Below, in pieces: positions 1-12,700 of a stretch of 64,000 nucleotides of DNA. The notes under the pieces are model-generated. The model worked only from the letters and a program-made list of their open reading frames with translations. It did not search any database and was not told the origin of the DNA. The translations under genes and the position numbers were made by a program. Within the stretch, counting starts at the first letter, position 1, and each line of letters starts with the position of its first letter. This stretch comes from Pogonophryne albipinna (lineage: Eukaryota > Chordata > Actinopteri > Perciformes > Artedidraconidae). The stretch spans positions 6,840,058 to 6,904,057 of the forward strand of contig CM053247.1 of assembly GCA_028583405.1 (NCBI GenBank). Direction: 5' to 3'.

Positions 1-3000
1 TGTCATATAAGTGTTGTGATGTGGGTGTTGTGCTGACGGACAACAACACTGAGGGCTTTTGGGCAATTGCACACCTTTCCTGGCAGCCAAAATGGAGTTG
101 TGCTGCTCTGGAACAAATGCGTACAGCTGAAAACATTCAGTCAGTTTTGACTTGAAGGTGCAATCTGTAAGATATGGCCTGGAATTTAGTTTTAACTTAT
201 ATTATCTATGCCTGGAATGTGAAGAGGTTAATTTGTTGATTATATGTCAGACACATCTATTGAGTTGCATAAATCTTCACTCAAATAGGCTCACTAACTG
301 ACAAGCCCCTGCCCATCCTGTCTAATATCACTTGTACCTCCAGAAACGTCTGCCAGCAGTCCAACACGAGAGGACAGAGAAGTAACGCTGCCTAAGGGCT
401 TGTCAATCACATGTTGATCCATTCATGATGCTACAACCGCTAACTTAAGGTCCACCTCTGTGAGCTGCGGCACGCTCTCCTCCAAGCTAAGACATTTCCT
501 GGCGGCTGGGACGACAAGACAAAGGTGCCGTTCATGTTTCTGCTATCTTGGATTTAATCAAATAAAAACATGTTTAGGGGTAAACACAAATGAACTATTG
601 GAAACTATAAGCTAATACTACACATGCGTTAGCTTTATCAATTTAGACCAGCTCTCAGTTTCAGCAGCTTGGTTGAGTTTTGACTATAATTTCCCTGCTG
701 CTAGTTATAAGGCTCCTTTCCACTTCTTTCGTGGCTGATGACAGAACATTTAGATTGTATGGACCCATTAGTAGAGGTAAAACGGTGCCCCCCTCTTAGT
801 TTGAAGCAGGAGACCAAGTATTACACATTTCACCTTTGATTCTTTGCGAGTGTGGCTTATTTTGTGTTTTGAAAATTAGCTTGTTAGCTAGTTAGGTGGC
901 TAACCAATGTTTGTGTATAAAAAAGACAATTTCCAATTTGTCGGTTCATTCAACACAGGCTTTGTTTATTTGAATGCACCACACCGAGGAAGACATGGAG
1001 GTCAAATCCCTAACAATGTCCATTTGACCTTTCTCCAAGGAAACTAATGGACAGTTAGCTAGCCAGCTAACAGTTTGTTCAAGCTAACAAGGTTTCTTTC
1101 AAAGGCTGAACTCTGGTGTTATTGTCAACCAATCCAGTGTGAATGTACCTATAACAAGTATCCTTTAAAGATAGTGAGCCACACTGTTGTACATCACATA
1201 TTATTTTACTACCATGAACACACACATTTTACTTTATTTTGGCTCAATCCTATAATCACCATCATGTTGCCACAACTAGTAACTAAAGAGCCACATACGG
1301 ATTAATCAGCACTGAAAAGAGTAACCAAGTGACAATCTGTATAAGAATGTTTTAAAAGATGTATGTTTTTATTAGGACAAAATGGACATGGGGCTGAGAG
1401 CCACAGACATGAAGTAAATCATTATTGAGGGATAGACATTGTTAGTTTTGGTCTTTTTATGGGATTTGTTTGAAGAAAAAGATAGACATTTCTCATTTAG
1501 AGGTGTTTTAGAAACATTTTTAACTTACAAATCAAATCTGTTACTGACTTCACTAACAGTCAGTGTTTATTGTTTCTCCCGCAGTTTATAGAAAGCCATT
1601 ATTTGTGCACAGTGTGATCCCAAACACACCAGTTTCGGCTGTAGTAATGAACATAAAGTATGTGTACTTTATTACCACTTGACTGTGATTCATTTATGCA
1701 ATGGAAATATATACTAGTGGATAATGCCACACACAACATGCTTGTGTAGCAATGACTGTACAGTTTTACATTTCACCTTTATTTATTTTCCAGAGGACTT
1801 CACCTAACACCTCCAAAGGTCCAAAAAGTATCTTTGTTTACTTTTTTTTTATAGTTTATCATCTCTTCAGGCTGAAGCAAAGGTGTTTTCACAACTTCTG
1901 TCTGATAACATCTTCTCAAAGAGTGAGGTTTAATCAGCCAAATGAAAACACCTGTGCTTAAAATCAATGCTGTGAATATAGGCAGCCATCACAACTTTCA
2001 TTACGTTGTCCTTCAATTTCCCTGAGGCTGATTTATGGTATAGAGTAAAAAAAAGGAAATAAATAATAATTAATTATTTATTTATTTAAATAGTGACTTG
2101 TAATAATATACATTTTTATTAAATTGTAACATCAAAAATGTTCTCCAATATCAATTGAAATGTTTAAATTCAGGATTATAATCTAAAATGTCATGAATCA
2201 GATTTTTCTATCAGATCAAATTTGCATGTTGGTTAGTTGAAAAAGAACATTCCAAAATATGTTTGAGTTTCAACATTCTTCATGTCAAATTAATAATAAA
2301 TACATTTAAAAAAAAAGAAGAGAAATCTGGCTAATCTAACTCAAATTCAGCTATTTAGCAAAACAAGGAAGTCAGGATTTTCTTATACCAATATTCTAAA
2401 TAAAAAAGTCAAAACTTTGAATTTAATTAGAATTGGTTTAAAATAAAAGCAAAGATATTGTTGACATAACATGGAGCTTCAGACTGACCCATGTTGATCT
2501 TCACTGTAGATTTCTCAGCACCGCGTTTTTAGTTATTTCTCAGTCAACAGAGAGCAGCTCGTCATTCTATCAGTATGTGAGTGTTTTACTGTGTGAATTC
2601 AAATCACAATTTTAAGGGCTTTTCTGAAGCATTCAAAGATCCGCTGTGATTCTTGAAGATATGTATTCCCTGTTAAACACATCCTACTGTAGATAGATGC
2701 TGTGATGTAGGCCTGGTTTTTCCACCAACATGAGCATTTACTGTAAGAAAAGATTGATCGCACATTTTGGTATTTCTTAATGATAGTAAAGTAGATGACT
2801 GTTTGGTTCACGCCAGTAGAGAAAACAGCCCGACTCCAGAAGCTGTAGATAAATCCTGCATTTATCCTAAGATGATATGGAATTAAAAAAAATCGTATTT
2901 AGCCAACTAACACTGTAATATAAAAGAAAAATGCAAGCTGCTAAAAAAGAGCTTTGGAGCTCTGTTTATTCTGGTAGACACAGAAAATGTGAGTTTGTTT

Positions 3001-4340
3001 TTGTGTCATGTATGATCTTGTCTTGTGTTTTTCATAAGTGTGACAACACGAAATCTGTGTGATTCAATCTGTATTCACATGATGCGTGATTTTCTCACCA
3101 CTATTTGGGAACAGATCCTTGCGGTGAGAACAGTAAGCTAGTTTCGTTGTTATGGTTACCCTGCTAGATTGCACTGCTACATACAGCTGTCATCCGATTG
3201 GTTGTGCGTCGAAAGGTCAGCAGTAAACAAGGTCGAAGTTGAAATAATTTGAACTTCGAGCACAGTGCTTGGATACAATTAAAACCCGGAAATAACTAAG
3301 CCACTTTTACCAATTCCGGCTCCCCGTTTTCTTTTGCAATATACCAAATATCAATGGGCAAATCCTATTGCTTTTTGTCGAAGGACCCCTTTGCAATGCT
3401 AACTTCCGGGTTTGCCTACAAAAATACGTCATCACTGCACCAGTCTATACTACAACAGGACAAAAAGGTTTCATAAATGTCACCAAATTGCCAACAGCAA
3501 GGCATCTTTAATATAAAACCACTGATATTACATGAAGATTGGACATTTCTATTCTTAAATGTTGTGTGCTTTACCTAAGAATATTGAGTATTAATATTAT
3601 TTTTAAATCTAGGGTTACCATATAGTCACAACTTTTTTTTTTGTCGGTATTTAAAACAGTCTGTGGCTAAATAAAAACAAATCCATGCTGCATAAAGTTT
3701 ACACCTAAGGGATCATTTACAGCGAGAGCAACAAATGTTTTTTCGCATATTGACCCGCTTGCCGTGAAACAGATCATTTGACACAACAAAATATTGATTG
3801 CTTTTGTTATCAAGTAGTCAATAAAGCTGTGTAATGAACACATTTGAAGTTTAGTTATTTATGTCTCTGAGATCTTTCGAGTGGACTGCAACATTAAGAT
3901 ACCAAATTCTCGCTTGTCCTGACCTTCAACCACTTGGACTCTGCATGCAGCCATAGAGGAAGACATCCTGGTAGTCTCCAGTCTCTGTCGAAGAAAACCT
4001 CCCACTTGTCAATCAAAAAAGGCCTCAGACATGAATCCATTCAGGGAGTTTTGGGGGCAAAGCTGCAGCTTCCACACTTTTGAAGTTCCTGTTGTGGAGA
4101 ACTAATTTCATTTTTCCGTAGCTTTTTCTTTCTTTCTTTTTACATTAGTCTGCCTTTTTAAAAGACTGGAACTGTTGGATTTGTTTCCTCTCTGCTTCAG
4201 TAGTTGATGTGTTTTTTATTATCCTGCAGTATAGTAGATGAGGTTTGATGCTGACCAGCAGGGGATGTACGCTGCTGTCAAACCTGCATTTACTGCTGAT
4301 ACTTTGTGTGAAAGTGACATAAATTACAGTGTTATAAATA
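1..4340. other. AT-rich downstream flank, no gene recognised
   Basis: No exon with splice sites and no open frame resembling a protein family on either strand. About 3300-3470 is a degenerate copy of the interspersed repeat also seen near 7520-7600. 1-2900 looks single-copy within this window. Confidence 0.5.
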
Positions 4341-4439
4341 CAAATAATGCAAAACTTGTTGGTATGTGTTTCCTTGCCTCTCTGTAAATATTGTTGTAGA
4401 ACAGCAGAATTTGGTTTTGTGGCTTTTTATCAGTTTGAA

Positions 4440-4974
4440 TCTGCATTGACATTCGTTCTAGTGGAGCCTCGCAGAAGGGGGCGCTGCAACCCCCTCAGCA
4501 CCCTCCCTTCCCGCGTCCATTTGCGATGTCTCGCTGTCTCGCAGATCCCACGCAGCAAGCAGGAAATGAACCCAGCTCACACTGTCCGCTCCTCACAGCA
4601 GCGAGCCTCACAACGTCCCGCCAACACGGCACCCAGACCCCACGCAGCGTTCTCGTCTGTTTGTCATTACTGGTGTCATTTTCTGGTTGCTAACGCCATT
4701 GTAACACATAATCACTGATGTTCCGCTGTAACGGTGGTGATCTCATCAGAACAGAGTGGGCGAGCTGACCAATCAGAGCACACTGGGCTCATAGGGAGGG
4801 GGGGGCAGGAGCTCCAACAAGCCGTTTAGGACAGAGAGTGAATACACATACTATACAGAGATGCTGTTTGAGAAACCAATGTGAGTTTGGAAAATTGAAC
4901 AATGTAAATCTATTCTAGTAGACCTCAACAATGGAATTATGATCAGTAGAAATGGCCATGACCTGGGACCTTTA
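4440..4974. repeat. TTAA-type interspersed repeat, 5'-truncated
   Basis: Positions 4630-4970 share two blocks with other repeats here: the block with CCAATCAGAGCACACTGGG matches 15559-15775, and the block with TCATTACTGGTGTCA matches 36940-37000. The right end GGGACCT abuts TTAA at 4975-4978, the same arrangement as at 7244 and 11195. No coding capacity retained. Confidence 0.55.
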
Positions 4975-5859
4975 AAGGGGGTTGGGTTTGAGTGTGGCAA
5001 CTGGCAAAGCCAAGCCCACAAACTGTTTTCAAAGTAAAACCCCCCAACATAGACATATGTGTCATGTGGAGATGTGCAAAAAAAGACATCCAACCGGAAG
5101 TCTGCCATTTTGAATTGCATGTGCTGTTTTTTGTTTTCGGCTTTCGTAAGTGCCTGACTATAACAAACTTCTACAGATTTAGTCCCATCATCTTCATTTC
5201 ATCAAGACCATCTAAATACATTGTTTGTTTTTTTACTTTATTTGCTAAAAGAATCATGCAAAGTGCAAAGTCCTTGAACCATCATCAAATTAAAATAAAA
5301 ACAACAAAGATACTGTGGGGGAAACTTCTGAAGCAATTGGAAACACGACTCAGAGAGGCACGAGGAGAGGTGGAGTTTTGATGGCAAACACTGGTGGTTT
5401 ATTTGGAGTTACGGACGGAGAATTGAAAAGACAGGTGGTGTGTCACGAGTTGACACAGCGGTTGCCAAACCAATTCTGAAGAACTCTTCTGCAGCTCGAG
5501 GTTTTAACTAGTTCGGAGTGTAATAATCAACATTCTTTATCAGCGAGACGAAACAAGTATGGACCCTGAATCCAACTAGAGCTCTCGTCCAGAATGTGCG
5601 CCAGGGAACCTACGTCCCTGAACAGTAAACTACCTCATGGCGGCTTGTGCTCTGTCATAGACTGGCAACAACAATGCGCCCAAGCTGCCCCTCCTAAGAG
5701 AGATAGCAGCAATACCCAAGGCCGTAGAACTATGCCATGGGAAAGGAGACAGTGAGAAGAGAACATTATTAACTGTGTCAAAAGTTGAATACCTAAGCAA
5801 ATTATTCCCCAACAGATACAAGTATATTTATTTAAACTGTCCTTTAATTGAAATACAAG

Positions 5860-6620
5860 TCGATACCATTAGGTTTTCAGTTTATTATTAACAGTCCATA
5901 CTATTTGTACAAAGAGGTATCAGTTATATATAAACACAGTACACAATAGTTAAAAATGAGACATACATGTACACGTCTGAATATATTTCAACCATACTTC
6001 AAGTGTCAGGAATTGTCTGTGTTTGTATAACCTCTCCTCTGTCACACACACAGACCAGAACTGGCATCCGTTGACCCGATGAGTAACCATTGGCTGACAT
6101 CGGGATTGTCATGATAAATGAAAATGTGCTATGACTAATAAATATGCTTCCATATCTTGCAGGCTTCCCGGCAGAGGGTGGAATGGAAATATAAACTTTT
6201 TACATGCCAGACACCAAACTGAAACACAATTAAATAATATTCCATAAACAGTATCTGCATTAAATATTCTAGCCATGCAGTATATGAAGTTTGGAAATAA
6301 TTTAATAGATCTTCACCTTGCAGCGACGAGCACAACGGAAGCTGACTGCTATCTGATTATGGAGGTTTGGGAAATAGCAGCTGATAAAAACATCTTGTTT
6401 AAAATACAGTATAATGATAATAAGAATTCTGATGATCAACATTAACTGTCTGTTCTTTGAGTTCATAATAACGGGGATTTTAAATACATTTTTGCAGAAT
6501 ATCTGGACTTCCAGCTTTTTCTCATTGTCCACAGTAACTGAAGTGTCCTTACAATTGTTTCCATTCCATTCCTCGTGCTGGATTTGGAGTGGGGTTGGAG
6601 CAAGGTGGTGGTGTCCTGGA
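5860..6620 (-). other. adamtsl2: adamtsl2 3' UTR (extent inferred)
   Basis: Sequence directly after the stop shows no downstream exon. Minus-strand polyadenylation signals are ATTAAA at 6301-6306 and AATAAA at 5881-5886 (another at 5827-5832). Which is used cannot be told from sequence alone. Confidence 0.45.
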
Positions 6621-6748
6621 CTAGGAGGTTGGAGGTCGTAGGGCCCGGCAGGAGTGGCAGCAGGCCTTGCTGTAGTACCAGTGGCTGCACAGGTTGACCT
6701 TCAGTGCCAGAAGGCAGTTGGTGGAGGGACGATCCTGGCAGCTTTCAT
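6621..6748 (-). CDS. adamtsl2: adamtsl2 exon Q: PLAC domain and stop
   Basis: 128 nt, phase 1 in, ending in TAG at 6621-6623. Encodes [20 protein letters not shown] and then [16 protein letters not shown]: the six-cysteine PLAC (protease and lacunin) domain that closes most ADAMTSL proteins. The short tail RPPTS differs from the human ending. Acceptor TTTTCCAG. Confidence 0.95.
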
Positions 6749-9700
6749 CTGGAAAACAGTTCACACATGTCAGCTATTACATTTAAAGGTCATCTATTAT
6801 GCAAAATCCCCTTTATCATTTATTTTATACATAAACATGTTTCCCCTCTGTGTAAAGAGATTCTGAAAGTTTCAGGAAAAAAGATTAGCTCAGATTTTGG
6901 CCACTTTATGATGTCATAACAATGTTTTGTCTTGTGTAACCATTAGCCAATCACCAACCAAGGTAACCCCCCCCCCCCGCCCACCTTATCACCTGAATCT
7001 CCTCCTAGAGCACCATTGTGTTATTTGTAACCAAATATCTCTCAGAGGGGCGTGGGGAGGGGCTCCTTATTTTCATCTAAAGTAACAGACAGAGAATCAG
7101 CACTTTGGAAACAGGGCTGAAACAGAGGGGATTATGGGTAATGCTGCAATGATCTGTTTGGTGTTTGGAGCCAAACACTTCAGAGGCATGTTTTGTATCT
7201 GAGACCTATAATATATTGATGAAGAACAGTATAATAGGGGACCTTTAAAGGTGCCCTATTTTGCTTTTGGGGGGTTTCCCTTCCCTGTGGTGTGTTATAT
7301 GGGATTTTGTGCATGTAAATGGTCTGCAAAGGCTTAAATCCCTGTTCCCTCCAGAGGGAGTTTCTCTCCCACACACTGCCCCCCTCGCTGAAAAGCCTCC
7401 ATAGTGGTCCTTTGTTTACTCCCGTAACATAGTGATATCACTATGTAACACTCGCTTCTATTAGCTAGCACTCCAACACATTGTAAGGTGCCAAGAGGCA
7501 AACTCACTCAATAGAGTTTAGCAGTGATGACGCATTTTTGGACCAGACCCGGAAGTAAAATCAATGGGATTTCTCCATTGCAATTTGGTATATTGAAGAA
7601 AATAAGCTTTGTAACAACCAAGTTTATACTTACATGCTTTGTTCAGCAGGATAATCTCCACATATTGACACCACTTTGTGATTGTGAAGGCTAACTGCAG
7701 TCGCCAGAGGTAAAAGGCACATTTTAGGCTATAAACAAAGGACATCATTTCCTTTCATTTAGTCACTTATTAGCAACCGCGCTATTTATGACACAGTAGC
7801 TACTGACGTATTTCCTCATCAGCTTCTGTTAACTACAGACCTTATTTCAGACTTCTACCAACAAACACGTTCAAAAAACATTGACTTCAAGACAAGGGAA
7901 CAGGAAGTCATGAAATGCTACGTTTATTCTGGGTTTTGGGACTTATTAATGCACCACTGGACCAATTTGGGCTGGTTTTGATTGGGCAGGTTTTTTTGAC
8001 ACACAAACATGCATATTTAGCCTCTATTACGAACCAGATATGGTGTCAATTTAGCATGTATATGTCATGCCACTGTAAAGATTTGGGAAAACATGACTGA
8101 AAGTAGCACAAGCCTGCTTAAGCTTCCCAAATAAACTTTAATTTGACCTAATTTATTGACTTGATCAAAATATACACAGGAATTAGCTTCCTGGATTAGC
8201 TTGTCTAGCTCACTGCGAGGGATATACTTCCAGGGAAACTTGCTGGAAACTTGTGAATTGCACATACTGGGTTTTTAAATATATTATTTGGGCCAGGGAG
8301 TGCCTTTATTTAGATATACAGTGTTTAAATGGGGGGGGGAAAGAGGGGGGGTGGGGGGTCAGTGCCTTAAAGGTCTCCTATTATGCTATATTTAGGCATA
8401 TATTATGGGTCTCAGATATATAAAAATATATAAAACATGTCTATGATGTGTTTTGCTCAAACAGATCATACATTTTAGACATCCCTAAAAGGGGGAGCTT
8501 GTGCCTGCCCAGAATTCTACCGGCAGATAGTTAAATTCTGCCGTGATTAAACGCCATATCAAGTTCCAAACCACATCAAGGATTATTTCTGAAACAGTAT
8601 GGAGCTCAAATGCTTTTTCTCTTGCGGGTTTACCACAAGGTGAGTTCCTTTTTTAATTTCTTGCTTTTTTACACATGTACCCTCTCCAGTACAGGTTAGC
8701 TCTGAGTGTTAGTGATGCTTTCTAATCTAAACAAAGACCATATTACCACCAAAACACGTCAGGCATTGTTTCTGATAACAACTTTGCCGTGGGTCCACGT
8801 CATATCGGACGCAAATCTGGATCAGCTCCGTTGTACCCCCCGTGTTTAGAGATTTGGGTACGGAGGAAAAGAGAGAAGGTTTTGTTTTCTGACACTTTGT
8901 GAGTTCCCTGACACACCGGGGACCAGGCTTGAATTTTCGTCATTTTAGGGGCAAGGCCATTTGGCGGATTTGGAGCTTACAAATAAATAACTTCACTTTC
9001 TGATAAGAAAAACACACGAATGACATGGAAAACAAATCACTTTTTTAATATCAATAATGTCAAACATTATATCATCATATAGGCCTATGCCTCCTTAGTA
9101 TTACCGCATATAAAATGAAATACTTTACTTTGAATAATTAGTGTTTGGTATATTTTCCATCTACTACTTTTCTCATTCACAAATCCAAAATCAAATCAAA
9201 AAATCTAAAGTTCTATTAATATGTAACAAATATATTCCATTTCAGAGCAGAAGAAACTTTGGCCTTCAAGGGTCAAACTCTGCACATACATCATTCAGCA
9301 GTGCACAGTGAAGCTCCAACATCCAACTGTATGAACAAGCAATACTTTGAAATGCAAAAGTGTGTGTGTGTGTGTGAGAGTCTCTTTAATCAACTCCTCA
9401 CAGCTCCTCATATCTGTTCAGGAACTGGACAAAAGTTAAACATGAACAAACCACAGGCTGTCTGTGTCATGGCGAATACAGTCGCTGCTTTAATTCTGTC
9501 TTTAGGACGTTGTTGTGAGTTTGGACGGAGCAGCTACAACGTTAGTTTAGCCTGATCGATCCGATATCCATTCAGAAAACACGCATTTGAAAAGGTTTTT
9601 CGTCTGCCGTCTTGTCTGCACAATTGTCAAAGCATGGTTTTTACTAACCGGTATCAGTATTTAGTTACTTCGTCATCATTTTGAAACGTGTATTACAATT

Positions 9701-12700
9701 AAATCACGGTAAAATAGGTTAATTTTGTCGTAGTTGATTTCCACCACAGTATTTACATGGATATAAGCCCCGCCTCCTCTCCAGCGCGTCCTGTTTGAAT
9801 GACAGGAGTAAACACAGCTGACAGCCGCGGTGAAACTCCAGCGGTAAGAGCAATGTGAATATTCGCATCGCGTCCGTTGTGAACGCAGCATAATGCAGTT
9901 AAAGCAACTTCGAGATTTTAACAGTGTGAGGGGCCCAAAGGCCATCGTGGCCGTAGGACGTACAATTATTTGTGGGGCCATGGCCGTCATGGCCGCAGTG
10001 AAAATCCCACCCTGCCGGGGACACATATTTATTACATTACATTAGATTACATTACATTACAATTCATTTGGCAGACGCTTTTATCCAAAGCGACTTACAA
10101 TAAGTGCATTCAACCAGGACGGTATATTTATGTATAAAAGACATCAACAAGTGCATTTTGCATGATAGGTCCCCGTTAAAGTTCCGCTAGTTGGAATCGG
10201 AGCTGCGTGCTGGTCAGCGGATTCCGCATGTGGGCCGCCAGATCAAACCTTGGAGCTTTCCGTAGGCCCTTGTTTTTTTAAAGTTTAGATGAAAAGGTAG
10301 GTTGGGTTCCCTGAAGTGTTACCTGGGGGCTCAGTGGGGCAGGGCTGCAGAGTGCAGGTCTGTTTGGCCACAGGTTTGGTGAGGGGGTCACAGCCGCGGA
10401 CCAGCTCCCTGCCCTGGTAACACTTGACGTCCCTCATCCTCACACCCACACCACATGTCTTAGTGCACTGAGGATACACAGGAACACAGCCGTTATACAC
10501 CGATGATAAACCCTTCATATCAGAGGTGGTGTGTGTGTGGGTGCAGACCTCACCTCAGACCAGGGGGTGGTGTACCATTTGAAGCACGGCCTCTCAAAGC
10601 AGGTGTTTTCCTCTTCGGGCTTCTCGCTTCCCCCACACGCCTCATCATCAAAGCTCTGGAACTTTCCACCACTGATGCCGACGCACAGGACAAGTCTTCG
10701 CTTCACGCCACGACCGCAGGTTGTGTTACACTACAGACAAAAGGTTATCCATATCTGACTTTGTTGTTCTCTTCAAGACATTCAAACAGACTTCTTTTGA
10801 AAGAGGTCAACCATTGTGCCTCACTTTTAACACATAACTTGATTGTTACTTTAGATGAAAATAAGGAGCCCCTCCCCACGCCCCTCTGAGAGATATTTGG
10901 TTACAAAGAACACAATGGTGCTCTAGGAGGAGATTCAGGTGATAAGGTGGGGGGGGGGGGGGGTTACCTTCGTTGATGATTGGCTAATGGTTACACAAGC
11001 CAAAAAATCGTTATGACATCATAAAGTGGCCAAAATCTGATCAGCTCATTTTCAGACAGGTTTTTATATAAATGGATCAGGACAAAAAGTGAGAGAATCT
11101 TTGTTCCTGAAACTTTCAGAATCTCTTTACACAGAGGGGACACATGTTGATGTAGAAGAGACATGAAAAAGTGGATTTTGCATAATAGGTGACCTTTAAA
11201 ATACCACTTCGATTACATAATTCCAATGTTGTTATGAGAAATAATTCACAGTTTCAGGTCTAATAATAAACAGAAGTTGTGAATGTGTGTCTCACCCTCT
11301 CCCAGTCTTGGCTCAGCCAGTGTGGAGCACAGTCTCTCTCCCCACAGGGATGGATGGCCAGCGGCTTGTCCTCCGCAGAGCACTGGTTCTCAGGAACCAC
11401 GCGACCCTCCGGAGCCTTACAGTACACGTGACGCACCGTCTTCCCCTGGCCACACGACCCCGAGCACTGCAACGAGTGTCAGGGGTCAGACTAGCTCATT
11501 CATTATCCAGAGAATGCATTCCTGCTGCCATCATGGCCTTCCTGAGCCATGTCTTTTAATAAAGCTCGGGGTCAAACCCTGCTTGTCACCTTAAGTCAGA
11601 TCACCTCACATCATATTTAATACAAATGTAGCATTGCATGAATATAAATGGCATTACGTCACATCACACCACATCAGAGGAGAGAATAAACTGCATCAGG
11701 CCATGTCACATCAGATAAAGTCAACACTTAACACTTATTTATTGTAAGTAAAGTATCTAACAAGATCTCATGTTCTATGAATTTAACAGAGGTATGACAC
11801 ACTGTCTTGTTTACACCAGGGAAAAGCTAATCACGCTAAAGCAGGAATAGCACTCGGAACAAAGACTATCCCCACTGAAATCTGAAGGACACAGAGGATG
11901 CAGGGTAACCCGAAGAGACGAAGAGCGAGAGTTGGGTCAAGATTTATAGAGAAAAGGAGATATAAGCCTTGGCTCCCTCCTCTCCTCAGAAGCAACATAA
12001 GATCACTGACTGGGAATGGAAGAGCTAATTGCTTCCACTAGGAGTCAGATATCCGGAATATCCGGAATGTAGTTTAATGTGCTTTTTTTCTGATTGGTTC
12101 TGTGAATGGCACAGGTGTACATAATACAATTGTCTGGTGAAAGAATGTGTCCACAGACAGACATATAAAAGCCATGATGACACAAGGTGAAAACAAGTCC
12201 TGGCTGGTAAATATTATATTGACAGCAGCAAGCAGATCAGCAGCATGGTGGTAAAAGGAAAAACACACATCCAGCCAGTGGCGGCCGGCCCATAGGGGCG
12301 CTAGGGGCGCCGGCCCACCTCTTCCCTCATTAAAAATAAAAAATAAAAAAAATATTTAAAAATAAAATGTTTTTATTTTTTATATTTTTAATGAACAAGG
12401 TAAATATCATATAATTGGTATCAGTAAAATGTATAATCTACAATAAAATCTCGTTTAAAATTGTGTTACGATGTCTAAAGTTACTGATAAGTCACATATT
12501 TCCTGCCTGGCCTTGCCCGTGTATCATTACCATAGATCATTACCCTCTCTCGTCTGGGCGCTAAGAGAGGAGCCCTCAACCAGTGCAGCAGCAGCCACTA
12601 GCAGCTGACTGTTGCTATCTGTAAATTATGCCTCTGAAACATAATTTCAGCCAATCAGCGTCGTCAAATCTGATGATCACCGGGCGCCAATGTCAGCGCC

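Noticed and set aside
4347..4718. 123-codon plus-strand open frame
   Set aside because: It overlaps an interspersed repeat shared with 36940-37000, matches no family I recognise, and has no splice or promoter support.
9259..9555. 98-codon plus-strand open frame
   Set aside because: Spans a GT microsatellite and has no recognisable domain; treated as chance.
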